A stretch of 64,000 nt of DNA from an uncultured Lachnospiraceae bacterium (GTDB lineage: Bacteria; Bacillota; Clostridia; Lachnospirales; Lachnospiraceae): the NCBI GenBank assembly GCA_910586705.1, contig CAJUJK010000003.1:153120-217119 (forward strand). The letters run 5' to 3'. A program made the position numbers and the translations under genes. Shown here piece after piece: positions 53,186 through 62,268 of this stretch. The stretch's first letter is position 1; each line of letters starts with the position of its first letter. The notes under the pieces were generated by a model, which was not told where the DNA came from, made no database searches, and saw nothing but the letters and a program-made list of their open reading frames with translations.

Positions 53186-53290
53186 ACTTGCTAGGGGAGC
53201 TTTTGCTGAGATTGAGCCCGCGCACAGGATGCCGGGACTCTAACCCTCATTACCTGATGCGGTTAGCACCGCCGTAGGGAAGCGATGGTA
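53186..53290 (+). promoter_or_regulatory. TPP riboswitch (THI element)
   Basis: The aptamer blocks conserved in thiamine pyrophosphate riboswitches are present in order: TAGGGGAGC, GCTGAGAT, an arm with ACTCTAACCC, TACCTGAT, and GGTTAGCACCGCC with GTAGGGAAG. It switches off thiamine uptake when TPP is plentiful. It lies directly upstream of thiT on the same strand. Confidence 0.95.
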
Positions 53291-53336
53291 ACAGAAACCT
53301 GTTACGGATTTTCCGTACACATTCCGTTACCGTTCC

Positions 53337-53373
53337 CCTCCTTGCTTATTCTGAAGACAAAGGAGGTTTTTTT
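53337..53373 (+). terminator. Riboswitch expression platform: terminator stem that contains the thiT SD
   Basis: CCTCCTT (53337-53343) pairs perfectly with AAGGAGG (53360-53366), and seven T residues (53367-53373) run up to the thiT ATG at 53374. The 3' arm is the ribosome-binding site. One hairpin can thus terminate transcription and hide the SD. Upstream inverted repeats (GTAACAG/CTGTTAC at 53288-53305) may be the switching partner. Confidence 0.75.
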
Positions 53374-54066
53374 ATGTTCTACACTATTGTTGACGGGACT
53401 TATGTTCCTACCACTCTGGGCAATGCGCTGTTAGTCATACTTCTGGCAGTTCTGCTTGCCGGCGCCGTCGTTTTCGCGAGACGGTACGCTGCCGCACAGA
53501 ATCCACAGCCGGAAGGAACCGCCAGAAAGGGCGGAAAACTGACCGTCAAACAGCTTGCCTTCTGCGCCATGTCGATCGCGCTCGGCACCATCCTCTCGGA
53601 AATCAAAATCATCGACTTTCCATGGGGCGGCTCCGCCACGCTGCTGTCCATGCTCGTCATCTGTCTCCCGGGCTATCTTTTCGGGCTGGGCGCAGGACTG
53701 ATGACCAGTATCGCCTACGGCGTGCTGCAGCTTTTGTTCAACCCCTATGTGCTCTTCCCCATGCAGCTTGTGCTGGACTACGTTCTGGCTTTCGGCGCGC
53801 TGGGACTCTCGGGTCTGTTTGCAGGCGCTAAGAGGGGACTGCTCAAAGGCTATCTCGTGGGCATTTTCGGACGGTATGTGTTCACGGTGCTGTCGGGCTG
53901 GATTTTCTTCGCCGAGTACGCGTGGGAAGGCTGGCACCCGCTGCCCTATTCCCTTGTCTATAACGGCATTTACATCTTTGCGGAAGGCGCGATCACCTGC
54001 GCGGTGATTCTCGTTCCTGCCGTGAGCAGCGGCATCGCCGCCGTGAAAAAGATGGCGCTGTCATAA
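53374..54066 (+). CDS. thiT: Energy-coupled thiamine transporter, S component ThiT
   Basis: Membrane substrate-binding component of an ECF importer for thiamine, 230 residues. It carries an extra N-terminal membrane helix (GNALLVILLAVLLAGAVVFA) before the usual six. ThiT hallmarks are ISIDFPWGG-like IIDFPWGGSATLLSMLVI, the loop PGYLFGLGAGL, YGVLQLLFNP, and the binding-site segment FFAEYAWEGWHP with SLVYNGIYI. The GWHP/EYA residues line the thiamine pocket in known ThiT. It needs a shared EcfAA'T module, not present here. AAAGGAGG seven bases before the ATG is sequestered by the riboswitch platform. The upstream TPP riboswitch confirms the function. Confidence 0.95.
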   Translation: MFYTIVDGTYVPTTLGNALLVILLAVLLAGAVVFARRYAAAQNPQPEGTARKGGKLTVKQLAFCAMSIALGTILSEIKIIDFPWGGSATLLSMLVICLPGYLFGLGAGLMTSIAYGVLQLLFNPYVLFPMQLVLDYVLAFGALGLSGLFAGAKRGLLKGYLVGIFGRYVFTVLSGWIFFAEYAWEGWHPLPYSLVYNGIYIFAEGAITCAVILVPAVSSGIAAVKKMALS

Positions 54067-54102
54067 TCTTACCATACTTATGCGTGCCTTCGTATATGAA
54101 CG

Positions 54103-54131
54103 AGCCCCCATCTGTCAAAACAGTGGGGGCT
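54103..54131 (+). terminator. Intrinsic terminator after thiT
   Basis: AGCCCCCA (54103-54110) pairs with TGGGGGCT (54124-54131), extended by CTG/CAG, with a loop TCAAAA and a following TTCCGCTTT. It separates thiT from the convergent gene at 54167-54646 and may act on both. Confidence 0.8.
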
Positions 54132-54166
54132 TCCGCTTTCCATATGTTCCATTTTTTACAATGTCT

Positions 54167-54646
54167 CTACGCCGTCATAAACATCTCATAGGCGCTGATC
54201 GCCTGCTGCATACGGAAATTGCTGACACCGTTTTCCATACCGTTTCCGCCAGACGCTGACACCGATACATTCTGTGCACTGTCCTCCGCCTCTTTCACCG
54301 GCTGTACAGCACGCGCTGCGTTCTCCCGTCCAAACTTCGCCGCCGCACTTTCCGTCTGTGCGTTCTCCTGCGCTGCGCCTGTCTCCGCCTGTGTCTCCTC
54401 CGCAGGCTTCATCACTCTCGCCGCATTGCTTCTGCCGCGCTGCATCTGCATTTCCAGCATACCCTTAAAGTCGAGTGTCTGCCCCATCTTCAAGGGATTT
54501 TCATTTTCAGCCTGCGCCAGTTCGCTGAAATCTGTCTTCTGATCCAGTACATCATCCGAAATCCGGGACAGCCTGTTCATGCTTGCCGGGCTGATGGCGT
54601 TTATATTGTACACATAAGGTTGAAAACTGACTGCTCCAATCATCAT
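54167..54646 (-). CDS. Conserved-looking small protein of unknown function
   Basis: I do not recognise this 159-residue protein. It begins MIGAVSFQPYVYNINAISPA (second Met used), has a middle rich in Gln, Glu, Ala and Asn with no membrane segment or Cys, and ends with a helix MQQAISAYEMFMTA. The layout (short ordered N-terminus, low-complexity middle, amphipathic C-terminal helix with an AYEMFM ending) loosely recalls flagellar export or rod proteins such as FliE, but no motif proves it. It is a single gene between the thiT terminator and the DUF308 gene. The ribosome-binding site (GAAGAGGGAATCGG) is reasonable, so it is probably real. Confidence 0.65.
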   Translation of the reverse strand: MMIGAVSFQPYVYNINAISPASMNRLSRISDDVLDQKTDFSELAQAENENPLKMGQTLDFKGMLEMQMQRGRSNAARVMKPAEETQAETGAAQENAQTESAAAKFGRENAARAVQPVKEAEDSAQNVSVSASGGNGMENGVSNFRMQQAISAYEMFMTA

Positions 54647-54768
54647 AACCGATTCCCTCTTCGCTCATAACCTGCACCGCGCCTTCTCTGCTACGGTACA
54701 AAATCCATTTTTCCTACCATTTATAATATAACTTCCCGCCCAAATATACAAGACCAAATTTTTCCATA

Positions 54769-55362
54769 TCACCTGTCGCGCTCCACGATCTCTATGTCCA
54801 CCGCTTCCATCTCCTGCTTCATCATCTTCGCGTTTTTGTAAACTCTCGAGACAATCCAGACATTGGAAAGCCCGTCATAGATCAGGAAAAAGCCGATCAG
54901 CATGACCACCGTGTCTATGGCGGCAAAAGGTCTGCATACCAGAAGCACGCCGAATCCCACCGTGAGCACGCCCAGAATAAGCGCGATCCACCATCTCTCA
55001 TACTTATCCCGCCAGAGTTCCGCCGCCTGTTGCAAATTATGTAAACCATGTATGGCAATGACAATTCCCACAATAATCGGAAAGATCGCCATCACTTTAT
55101 CCGGCTTCATCACAATCCAGACGCCCACCACAGCCAGCACGATCCCGAAAATCAGATTTGCCTGCGAATACAGACTGCCATCCCTCGCGGTAAAATAGGC
55201 AATCATCCGCATAACGCCGGATACAATCAGCACCACGCCCACAGCCGTGCAGACAATCCGCATGGACAGCCCGGGCCGGAACACGAGCACCAGACCGAGA
55301 ATCACACACAGGGCGGACGAAACCACCACATTCGTCTTAATCTTTTTCAGTAACCCTTCCAT
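54769..55362 (-). CDS. HdeD/DUF308 family membrane protein
   Basis: Membrane protein of 197 residues with six hydrophobic segments arranged as repeated helix pairs, as in HdeD (acid-resistance) proteins: LCVILGLVLVFRPGLSMRIV, IFGIVLAVVGVWIVMKPDKV and LILGVLTVGFGVLLVCRPFA each show the G..L...P pattern. The function in Firmicutes is not known. The start is GTG or the following ATG; I used the ATG at 55362, with AAAGGGG seven bases upstream. It overlaps the end of the VanZ-like gene by 26 bases, and so belongs to the same transcript. Confidence 0.87.
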   Translation of the reverse strand: MEGLLKKIKTNVVVSSALCVILGLVLVFRPGLSMRIVCTAVGVVLIVSGVMRMIAYFTARDGSLYSQANLIFGIVLAVVGVWIVMKPDKVMAIFPIIVGIVIAIHGLHNLQQAAELWRDKYERWWIALILGVLTVGFGVLLVCRPFAAIDTVVMLIGFFLIYDGLSNVWIVSRVYKNAKMMKQEMEAVDIEIVERDR

Positions 55363-55831
55363 CACAAAGCCCCTTTCTTTTTCTCCATAACTGCATCAGA
55401 CGGTAAATGCCAAAACCGAGGGACGCGCCGACACAATTCAGTAAAATATCATCCACATCAAAAGCGCCAAAGGCGCTGAAAAGCTGAAACATTTCGATTC
55501 CAAGCACAAATACAAAGGCGTTTAAGAGCATCACAAAAAACCGCTCCCCATCCTTCGCAACGTAAGGAAAGAGAAACCCAAGAGGCACAAACACCAGCAC
55601 ATTGCCCGCGAGGTTCTCCACGCTGTTCAGTTTATACGAATAGTCTATATACATTTTTATTGTTTTAAAGGGCTTGAAATTCGCCGTGCCCAATCCCTCA
55701 AATATGACGTCCCTGCGCCACAAAGCCGCGATTTCCAGAAGCTCCTCATAGGGATATTTAAAGATAATAACCTTTATGACAACCAAAATGTAGATAGCAA
55801 AAAAGAGTTCCCACCAGTTTCTTTTTTGCAC
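55337..55831 (-). CDS. VanZ-like family membrane protein
   Basis: Membrane protein of 164 residues with four hydrophobic segments. VanZ hallmarks are NLAGNVLVFVPLGFLFPYVA and the later EMFQLFSAFGAFDVDDILLNCVGASLGFG, given here as two adjoining blocks around residues 120-148. VanZ relatives affect glycopeptide sensitivity or cell-wall lipids; the role here is unknown. The start is a GTG with GGGGAGAACG upstream. It lies 18 bases after the AI-2E-family gene and overlaps the DUF308 gene. Confidence 0.88.
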   Translation of the reverse strand: MQKRNWWELFFAIYILVVIKVIIFKYPYEELLEIAALWRRDVIFEGLGTANFKPFKTIKMYIDYSYKLNSVENLAGNVLVFVPLGFLFPYVAKDGERFFVMLLNAFVFVLGIEMFQLFSAFGAFDVDDILLNCVGASLGFGIYRLMQLWRKRKGLCDGRVTEKD

Positions 55832-55849
55832 GCGCGTTCTCCCCGCTGT

Positions 55850-57142
55850 CTACTTACTATTTTTCTTATCTTTAAATTTCTTGATAATAAGCGGCTCCTC
55901 CAGTTTAATCCGCGATGCCTCATACATCTGCTCCCTTGCCGCTTTCTCCTGTGCAGTCTGTCTGTATCTGTCTTTCGCTTCTCTCTCGTACTCCTCCACA
56001 ACCGCCATATCATCCGGGCGGATCTTTCTAAAATGGTTAAAGCCCGCCGTCAGAATGCGCAGACTCTGTCTGGTCGTATCAAAGGCGCCCTCCTCGTAAA
56101 GGTTCACGAGGATAATACCGATCGGCACGGCAAGTATCATTCCCAGCACACCCGCCACACGGTAACCGATGTAAAGCAAAAACAAAGTCGGTATGGCATC
56201 CATCCCGATGGAATCTCCCACAATCTTCGGCTGGATCACCTGCCGCACAAGCTGCCCGAACAGCCAGATGGCAATCAGTCCGAACATCATACGGTAATTT
56301 TCCGACAACAGCTCAACAATCGCCCAAGGCACCATCACCGTACCCGTGCCGAACACCGGCAGAAAGTCCAGAACAGCGATGCCGAACGCCACCAGAAAGG
56401 CGTAATCCACGCCGAGAATCATCAGCCCGATCACAAGGAGAATGTAGATCCAGCACTCAATTTTAAACTGCGCCTTGAAATATCCCCCGACCGCGTTCCG
56501 AAAACTCCTGCGGATCAGATCAAAATGGTACCGCATGGAAGCCGGAATGAATTTTTCCGCCGCTGCCGCCATATACCCCTTATCCGCCACAAAAAAGTAA
56601 GCTGAGAGCAGGCACATGATCACGGCGAGAAAAATATCGGGAATCTGTTTCGCCACATTTCCCACCGCCTCAAAAGAAGGCAGCTCGATCTTTCCCATGA
56701 TACTGCTCATATAATTCCCCATTTCCAGAATTATATGATCTATGGTAGCCTGCATATCCACCGGCATCCTGTCGTATACGACCTGCAGGTTTGCTCCCAC
56801 TTTGTTAAATTCCGCCAGAATGGTATTCCAGATATCCGGCAGCTCATTGATAAAGTTAACGCCCTCCCTGACCAGTTTGGCGATCAGCAGATAGACGAGA
56901 AGCACCACCACCGCCAGCACGGCGATGATCACCACCGCCGACATTGCCTTTCTCTTTACCTTCAGTTTCTCCTCAAAGAACCGGACCACAGGTGCCGCTA
57001 TCAGCGAAATGAGCCATCCCAGAATAAACGGCATAAAAAACCAGATCAGTCTCGGGAGAAGAAAAATACACAAAAGAACTGCCGCCAGCGCGGTAAACAG
57101 GTTCAGCGTTACTTTCAGATAAATCTTTAAGGCTCTTCTCAT
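55850..57142 (-). CDS. AI-2E family transporter (YtvI/PerM type)
   Basis: Membrane protein of 430 residues with about eight hydrophobic segments and a central soluble region (about residues 80-160). The C-terminal block PKIVGDSIGMDAIPTLFLLY and FLPVFGTGTVMVPWAIVELL mark the AI-2E/UPF0118 family, which exports small signals or ions; the actual substrate is not known. The charged C-terminal tail is cytoplasmic. Its ATG overlaps the ysxC stop by four bases, so it is translated from the lon-ysxC transcript. Confidence 0.9.
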   Translation of the reverse strand: MRRALKIYLKVTLNLFTALAAVLLCIFLLPRLIWFFMPFILGWLISLIAAPVVRFFEEKLKVKRKAMSAVVIIAVLAVVVLLVYLLIAKLVREGVNFINELPDIWNTILAEFNKVGANLQVVYDRMPVDMQATIDHIILEMGNYMSSIMGKIELPSFEAVGNVAKQIPDIFLAVIMCLLSAYFFVADKGYMAAAAEKFIPASMRYHFDLIRRSFRNAVGGYFKAQFKIECWIYILLVIGLMILGVDYAFLVAFGIAVLDFLPVFGTGTVMVPWAIVELLSENYRMMFGLIAIWLFGQLVRQVIQPKIVGDSIGMDAIPTLFLLYIGYRVAGVLGMILAVPIGIILVNLYEEGAFDTTRQSLRILTAGFNHFRKIRPDDMAVVEEYEREAKDRYRQTAQEKAAREQMYEASRIKLEEPLIIKKFKDKKNSK

Positions 57143-57741
57143 AGGTTCTCCTCTGTATCCTCAAGCATGGCGTCCAACAGTTCGTATATGTCTTCCCGTC
57201 CCTGTTTGCTGAGTGAAGAGTAGGGTATGACAATCGTGTCATCTACTACGTCAAGTGTGTCACAAATGAGTTTTAACTGCTTTGACACCTGACTTCTCTT
57301 GATTTTATCCAGTTTCGTGGCAATGATAACCGGCTGGTACCCCCGGTCCAGAATCCAGTTGTACATAATCCTGTCATTCTCCGAGGGCGCGTGCCTGATG
57401 TCAATCAGCAGGAAAACGGCACGTATCTGTTTTGACTGGTGCAGATAATCCTCGATCATCTTTCCCCACGTCGCCTTTACCTTCTCGTTGGCGGTGGCGT
57501 AGCCGTAACCCGGCAGATCCACGAAATACATCTCGTTGTTGATATTATAATAGTTGATGGTCTGCGTCTTTCCCGGTGAGGAACTGGTGCGCGCCAGAGA
57601 CTTGCGGTTCATCAGACCGTTGATCAGCGAGGACTTCCCCACATTGCTCTTTCCCGCAAAGGCAAACTCCGGCAAAGTATTCTCGGGAAGTTTGCTGGTG
57701 ACACCGCACACCGTCTCCAAATTTACATTTCTTATAACCAT
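57139..57741 (-). CDS. ysxC: Ribosome biogenesis GTP-binding protein YsxC/EngB
   Basis: Essential GTPase of 200 residues that helps assemble the large ribosomal subunit. G1 is GKSNVGKSS, G2 includes SSSPGKTQTINYY, G3 is DLPGYGYA, G4 is TKLD and G5 follows as PYSS. The frame opens ten codons earlier; the ATG at 57741 has AAAGGA just upstream and gives the usual N-terminus MVIRNVNLE. The gene follows lon by 67 bases, the order common in Firmicutes. Confidence 0.95.
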   Translation of the reverse strand: MVIRNVNLETVCGVTSKLPENTLPEFAFAGKSNVGKSSLINGLMNRKSLARTSSSPGKTQTINYYNINNEMYFVDLPGYGYATANEKVKATWGKMIEDYLHQSKQIRAVFLLIDIRHAPSENDRIMYNWILDRGYQPVIIATKLDKIKRSQVSKQLKLICDTLDVVDDTIVIPYSSLSKQGREDIYELLDAMLEDTEENL

Positions 57742-57808
57742 TTGTCCTTTTCTCCTCCGCCCGGACGCCATTTCATGTCATACGTTCCGGCGTCATACGG
57801 CATTTCCC

Positions 57809-60208
57809 TCATTTCCCAGATTCCTGCTTCTGCTTCAGCAGGGCAAGATCCGCCACTTCCTCCATTGTCTCCACAAAGAGGATCTCCTGACCTTCCTTGA
57901 TCTCTTCCGGGATCTCCTCGATATCTTTCTCGTTCTCCTTCGGCACAAGTACGGTTTTCACTTCCGCCATCTTTGCCGCCAGTACCTTTTCCTTCAATCC
58001 GCCGATGGGAAGAACCCTGCCCCGCAAAGTGACTTCTCCGGTCATTGCCAGATCCGCCCGCACAGGCATATGCGTCACCGCCGACAGAAGAGCTGTCGCC
58101 ATGGTAATGCCCGCGGAAGGACCGTCCTTCGGCACAGCGCCCTCCGGTATATGAATATGAAAATCTTTCTTTTTATAGAAGTTTTCCGCAACTTTATATT
58201 TCCCGCTGACAGAACGCACATAACTTAGCGCCGTCCGTGCGGACTCCTTCATCACGTCTCCCATTTGACCTGTTAAGTCAATTTTTCCTTCCCCGGGCAT
58301 CACATTGACTTCGATCTGGAGCGTATCCCCGCCCACACTGGTCCACGCAAGTCCTCTGACAATGCCGACCTCCGGCTTTTCATTGATCTTATCCTGCCTG
58401 TACTTCGGTTTCCCGAGATAGTGCTCCAGCTTATCGGGCGTTATATTAACCTCTTCGGTCAATTTCTGTTTCCGGCGGTCAAAGATTGCCCTTGCCTCCT
58501 TCCGGCACACCGCGCCAATCTGACGCTCCAGACCTCTGACGCCCGCCTCTCTCGTATAGAACCGCACAATATCGCGGATCGCCTCATCGGAAAAGGCAAT
58601 CTCGCCCTTCCTGATCCCGTTCTTCCGAAACGCCTTCTTGACCAGATGCTCTCTGGCGATATGAAACTTTTCATTGGCGGTATAGCTGTTCACTTCTATG
58701 ATTTCCATGCGGTCAAGCAGCGGGCGCGGTATCCCGTCGCGGCTGTTTGCGGTGGCGATAAAAAGCACCTCCGACAGATCGATCGGGATCTCCACATAAT
58801 GATCCCGGAACGCGTGGTTCTGTTCGCCGTCGAGCACTTCTAAAAGCGCGGACGCCGGGTCTCCCTTGTAATCGCTGCCGAGTTTGTCGATCTCGTCCAA
58901 AAGCATCAGCGGATTTTTGACGCCCGCCTGTTTAACCGCAGCCACGATCCGCCCCGGCATAGCGCCCACATAAGTTTTGCGATGCCCTCTGATCTCTGCC
59001 TCGTCCCGAACGCCGCCGAGACAGATGCGCACATATTTCTTCTTAAGCGCCTCCGCCACACTCTTCGCCACGGAGGTCTTGCCAGTGCCGGGAGGCCCTA
59101 CCAGACAGATGATCTGGCTCCCGGCATTGCCCGTCAGCATCCTGACGGCGAGAAACTCCAGCATACGCTCCTTCACCTTCTCCAGACCGTAATGCTGCTC
59201 GTTTAAAATCTTTTCCGCCCCTTCCAGATCCCTGCTGTCTCTGGACGCCTTGTCCCATGGAAGTTCCAGAAGCGTCTCGATATAAGCGCGTTCCACCGCA
59301 CTCTCCGAACCGCTGCCAGCCACATTTTTATACCGCCTGATCTCCTTGCGGATTTTCTCCTTGACCTCCGGCTTCGCCTTCAGCTTCTCCGCCTCCGCCA
59401 GAAACTGTTCCACGTCGGAGTCGGTGTTGTTTTCTCCCAGTTCTTCCTTAATATACTGCATCTGCTCCCGCAGAATATAATCGCGCTGGTTCTTGTCGAT
59501 CCGCTGCCTGATATTCTTTGCCAGATCACTTTTGATGCGGATAACCTCCACCTCACGGGTGAGTATCTCCGTCAGAATCGAAAACCGCTCCCGCACTGAT
59601 ATGGCGCCCAGAATCTTCTGCTTATCGGCAACCGGCAGGGGCATATTGATGGTAATGCTGTCCAGAAGCTTTCCCAGTTCCATCCCCTCTTCGATCTGAT
59701 CCTGTACTGCCTTCCCCACCTTGGGAAAACATGCGCCGTATGCCTCAAGCGCCTCTTTGACCGTTCTGGTCATTGCCTCTGCCGATACCTCGTCGATATC
59801 CGCCCTGTCATCCCTCTCATACGACACCTGTGTCACTATGCCATTCGCCGTCTGGGAAAGCCCGTGGATACGCGCTCTGGAAACGCCTTCCACCAGTACG
59901 CGCAAAATATGTTCGGGAAGTTTACTGACCTGTCTGATCAATGTAACGGTTCCCACATCATAGATATCTTCCATGCCGGGATTTTCCTTGCCCGGATCCT
60001 TCTGGCTGACCACAAGCAGCCGCTGGTCTCCCAGCATTGCCTGCTCCACGGAAGATATGGACGCATCCCTGCTGAGGTCAAAATGAATCACCATGCCCGG
60101 CAAAATCGTAAGACCTCTAAGTGTCACCGCGGGAAGCGTATCCTCCCGCAGAAGGGAAATCGCATCCGCACTTTCCCTGCCGTTCTCCAGTTGATTCCAG
60201 TTATCCAT
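57809..60208 (-). CDS. lon: ATP-dependent Lon protease
   Basis: Cytoplasmic AAA+ serine protease of 799 residues that degrades damaged and regulatory proteins. The N-terminal LAN domain begins LPAVTLRGLTILPGMVIHFD. Walker A is GPPGTGKTS (near residue 371), Walker B is LMLLDEIDKLG, and the protease domain has the catalytic Ser698 in PKDGPSAG and a Lys in GGLKEKVLAAKMA about 43 residues later. Length is normal. GAGGGTGAT precedes the ATG. It is followed by ysxC and preceded by clpX across a gap with two hairpins. Confidence 0.97.
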   Translation of the reverse strand: MDNWNQLENGRESADAISLLREDTLPAVTLRGLTILPGMVIHFDLSRDASISSVEQAMLGDQRLLVVSQKDPGKENPGMEDIYDVGTVTLIRQVSKLPEHILRVLVEGVSRARIHGLSQTANGIVTQVSYERDDRADIDEVSAEAMTRTVKEALEAYGACFPKVGKAVQDQIEEGMELGKLLDSITINMPLPVADKQKILGAISVRERFSILTEILTREVEVIRIKSDLAKNIRQRIDKNQRDYILREQMQYIKEELGENNTDSDVEQFLAEAEKLKAKPEVKEKIRKEIRRYKNVAGSGSESAVERAYIETLLELPWDKASRDSRDLEGAEKILNEQHYGLEKVKERMLEFLAVRMLTGNAGSQIICLVGPPGTGKTSVAKSVAEALKKKYVRICLGGVRDEAEIRGHRKTYVGAMPGRIVAAVKQAGVKNPLMLLDEIDKLGSDYKGDPASALLEVLDGEQNHAFRDHYVEIPIDLSEVLFIATANSRDGIPRPLLDRMEIIEVNSYTANEKFHIAREHLVKKAFRKNGIRKGEIAFSDEAIRDIVRFYTREAGVRGLERQIGAVCRKEARAIFDRRKQKLTEEVNITPDKLEHYLGKPKYRQDKINEKPEVGIVRGLAWTSVGGDTLQIEVNVMPGEGKIDLTGQMGDVMKESARTALSYVRSVSGKYKVAENFYKKKDFHIHIPEGAVPKDGPSAGITMATALLSAVTHMPVRADLAMTGEVTLRGRVLPIGGLKEKVLAAKMAEVKTVLVPKENEKDIEEIPEEIKEGQEILFVETMEEVADLALLKQKQESGK

Positions 60209-60232
60209 AAAATCACCCTCTATATTATCAAA

Positions 60233-60277
60233 AATCGAGCGCCAGCGCGCTCGATTCAGAGAATGCTACGCATTCTC
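60233..60277 (-). terminator. Two hairpins between clpX and lon
   Basis: AATCGAGCG (60233-60241) pairs with CGCTCGATT (60248-60256), and on the minus strand TTTT follows, as in an intrinsic terminator. Next to it GAGAATGC (60259-60266) pairs with GCATTCTC (60270-60277). They probably end or attenuate the tig-clpP-clpX transcript before lon. Confidence 0.65.
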
Positions 60278-60361
60278 CTTGAATGGTTCACACTGTCGCA
60301 TTTTTCTCTTGAGTTAGAAACGCCGCCAAGGTTCTGGCGACGCTCATCTGTATACCTATAA

Positions 60362-61621
60362 TCACTTTGCCTGCAATAATCTGTCGCGGTATCTGACAAG
60401 CGGTTTCTCCTCGCCATCCACCGCCTTCTTCGTAAGAATGCACTCCGCAATGCTGTCGTCCGAAGGGATCTCATACATCACGTCCATCATCACTTTCTCC
60501 ACGATAGATCTGAGTCCTCTCGCGCCCGTCTTTCTTTCGTGGGCGAGCTTTGCGATCTCAACCACCGCGTCGTCCTCCACGGAAAGCTTTACCTCGTCGA
60601 AGGCGAAGAGTTTCTTATACTGCTTAATCAGCGCATTCTTCGGCTCCTTCAAAATGCGGACCAGAGCCTCCTGATCCAGCCCGTCCAATGCCACCGTCAC
60701 CGGCACACGGCCGATAAATTCAGGAATCAGCCCGAACTTCATCAGATCCTGCGGCGTGACTTCCTTTAAGATCGCGCCGATCTCCTTGCCGCTCTTCTCC
60801 GCCACCTGCGCGTTAAAACCGATGGAGTGACGATCCAGACGTTCCTCGACGATCTTTTCCAGCCCGTCGAAGGCGCCCCCGCAGATAAAGAGAATATTTG
60901 ACGTGTCGATCTGCAGAAGCTCCTGATGCGGGTGCTTTCTGCCTCCCTGCGGCGGCACGCTCGCCACCGTCCCCTCGATGATCTTTAAGAGCGCCTGCTG
61001 CACGCCCTCGCCCGATACATCTCTGGTAATGGACACGTTTTCCCCTTTTTTCGTGATCTTGTCAATCTCGTCGATATAAATGATGCCGTACTGCGCCCGG
61101 TCGATATCGTAATCCGCCGCCTGAATCAGCTTGAGCAGAATGTTCTCCACATCCTCGCCCACATACCCTGCCTCTGTCAGAGTCGTGGCATCCGCGATCG
61201 CAAAGGGTACGTTTATGATCTTCGCCAGCGTCTGCGCCAGATACGTCTTGCCGGAACCTGTGGGACCGACCATGATAATATTGCTCTTCTGCAGCTCTAC
61301 CTCATCATCGTTATCCTTGGGCGCCATCACCCTTTTATAATGGTTATAGACGGAAACCGCCATCACCTTTTTCGCCTCTTCCTGACCGATCACATACTCG
61401 TCAAGAAAACTTTTGATCTCCACCGGCTTTAAGAGATTGATCTCCATCTCCTCTGTTTCCGGGTTGTCCTCATATTCCTCCTCTATGATGTCTGCGCAGA
61501 TATCCACACATTCATCACAGATATAGACGCCGCCGGGACCGGCAATCATCTTCTTGACCTGATCCTGCGTCTTATTACAAAAAGAACACCTAACTTTTTC
61601 CTCAGAAATCTTTCCTGCCAT
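60362..61621 (-). CDS. clpX: ATP-dependent Clp protease ATP-binding subunit ClpX
   Basis: AAA+ unfoldase of 419 residues that feeds proteins to ClpP. The N-terminal zinc-binding domain has four Cys (CSFCNK and CDECVDIC). Walker A is GPTGSGKTYLAQTLAK, Walker B is IIYIDEIDKI, the sensor segments and the IGF loop (IGFNAQV-like, RHSIGF) are present. The frame opens four codons earlier; GAGGATTAAG before the ATG at 61621 supports MAGKISEEKVRCSFC as the N-terminus. It follows clpP by 32 bases. Confidence 0.97.
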   Translation of the reverse strand: MAGKISEEKVRCSFCNKTQDQVKKMIAGPGGVYICDECVDICADIIEEEYEDNPETEEMEINLLKPVEIKSFLDEYVIGQEEAKKVMAVSVYNHYKRVMAPKDNDDEVELQKSNIIMVGPTGSGKTYLAQTLAKIINVPFAIADATTLTEAGYVGEDVENILLKLIQAADYDIDRAQYGIIYIDEIDKITKKGENVSITRDVSGEGVQQALLKIIEGTVASVPPQGGRKHPHQELLQIDTSNILFICGGAFDGLEKIVEERLDRHSIGFNAQVAEKSGKEIGAILKEVTPQDLMKFGLIPEFIGRVPVTVALDGLDQEALVRILKEPKNALIKQYKKLFAFDEVKLSVEDDAVVEIAKLAHERKTGARGLRSIVEKVMMDVMYEIPSDDSIAECILTKKAVDGEEKPLVRYRDRLLQAK

Positions 61622-61653
61622 CTTAATCCTCATTTCAAAATCATAACATCACC

Positions 61654-62250
61654 CTAGCCTTCGGTGCTGGCATGACTGGTGATAATGCGGTCAATCAGTC
61701 CATAGGCAAGCGCCTCTTCCGCGCTCTTCCAGTTATCCCTCTCCGTGTCCGCCATAATCACTTCAAAATCCTGCCCCGTATTCTGCGCCATAATTCTCGC
61801 CATCTTCTCTTTCGTTGCAAGGATATGCTTTGCCGTGATCTCAATCTCGGTAGCCTGACCCTGTGCGCCGCCTGCCGGCTGGTGGATCATTATCTCCGCG
61901 TTGGGAAGAGCCATTCTCTTGCCCTTCGCGCCGCCCGCCAGAAGGAAAGCGCCCATGCTCGCCGCCATGCCGATGCAGACGGTGGACACATCGCATTTGA
62001 TAAACTGCATCGTATCGTAAATCGCCATACCCGCGGTAATCACACCGCCGGGGCTGTTAATGTAAAGATTGATATCCTTCTCCGGATCCTCAGACTCTAA
62101 AAAAAGGAGCTGCGCCACAATCACGCTGGCGCTCGCGTCGTTTACTTCCTCGCCCAGAAAGATGATTCTCTCCTTCAAAAGTCTGGAATAAATATCATAG
62201 GAACGTTCTCCTTTTGACGTCTGTTCGATGACATAAGGTATTAAAGCCAT
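61654..62250 (-). CDS. clpP: ATP-dependent Clp protease proteolytic subunit ClpP
   Basis: Serine protease of 198 residues forming the proteolytic chamber. The N-terminus MALIPYVIEQTSKGERSYD is typical. The catalytic Ser98 is in GMAASMGAFLLAGG, the His is in IMIHQPAGGAQGQA about 25 residues later, and the Asp follows near ADTERDNW. GGAGGTGTAATAC precedes the ATG. It lies between tig and clpX, as in most Clostridia. Confidence 0.97.
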   Translation of the reverse strand: MALIPYVIEQTSKGERSYDIYSRLLKERIIFLGEEVNDASASVIVAQLLFLESEDPEKDINLYINSPGGVITAGMAIYDTMQFIKCDVSTVCIGMAASMGAFLLAGGAKGKRMALPNAEIMIHQPAGGAQGQATEIEITAKHILATKEKMARIMAQNTGQDFEVIMADTERDNWKSAEEALAYGLIDRIITSHASTEG

Positions 62251-62268
62251 GTATTACACCTCCGTTAC

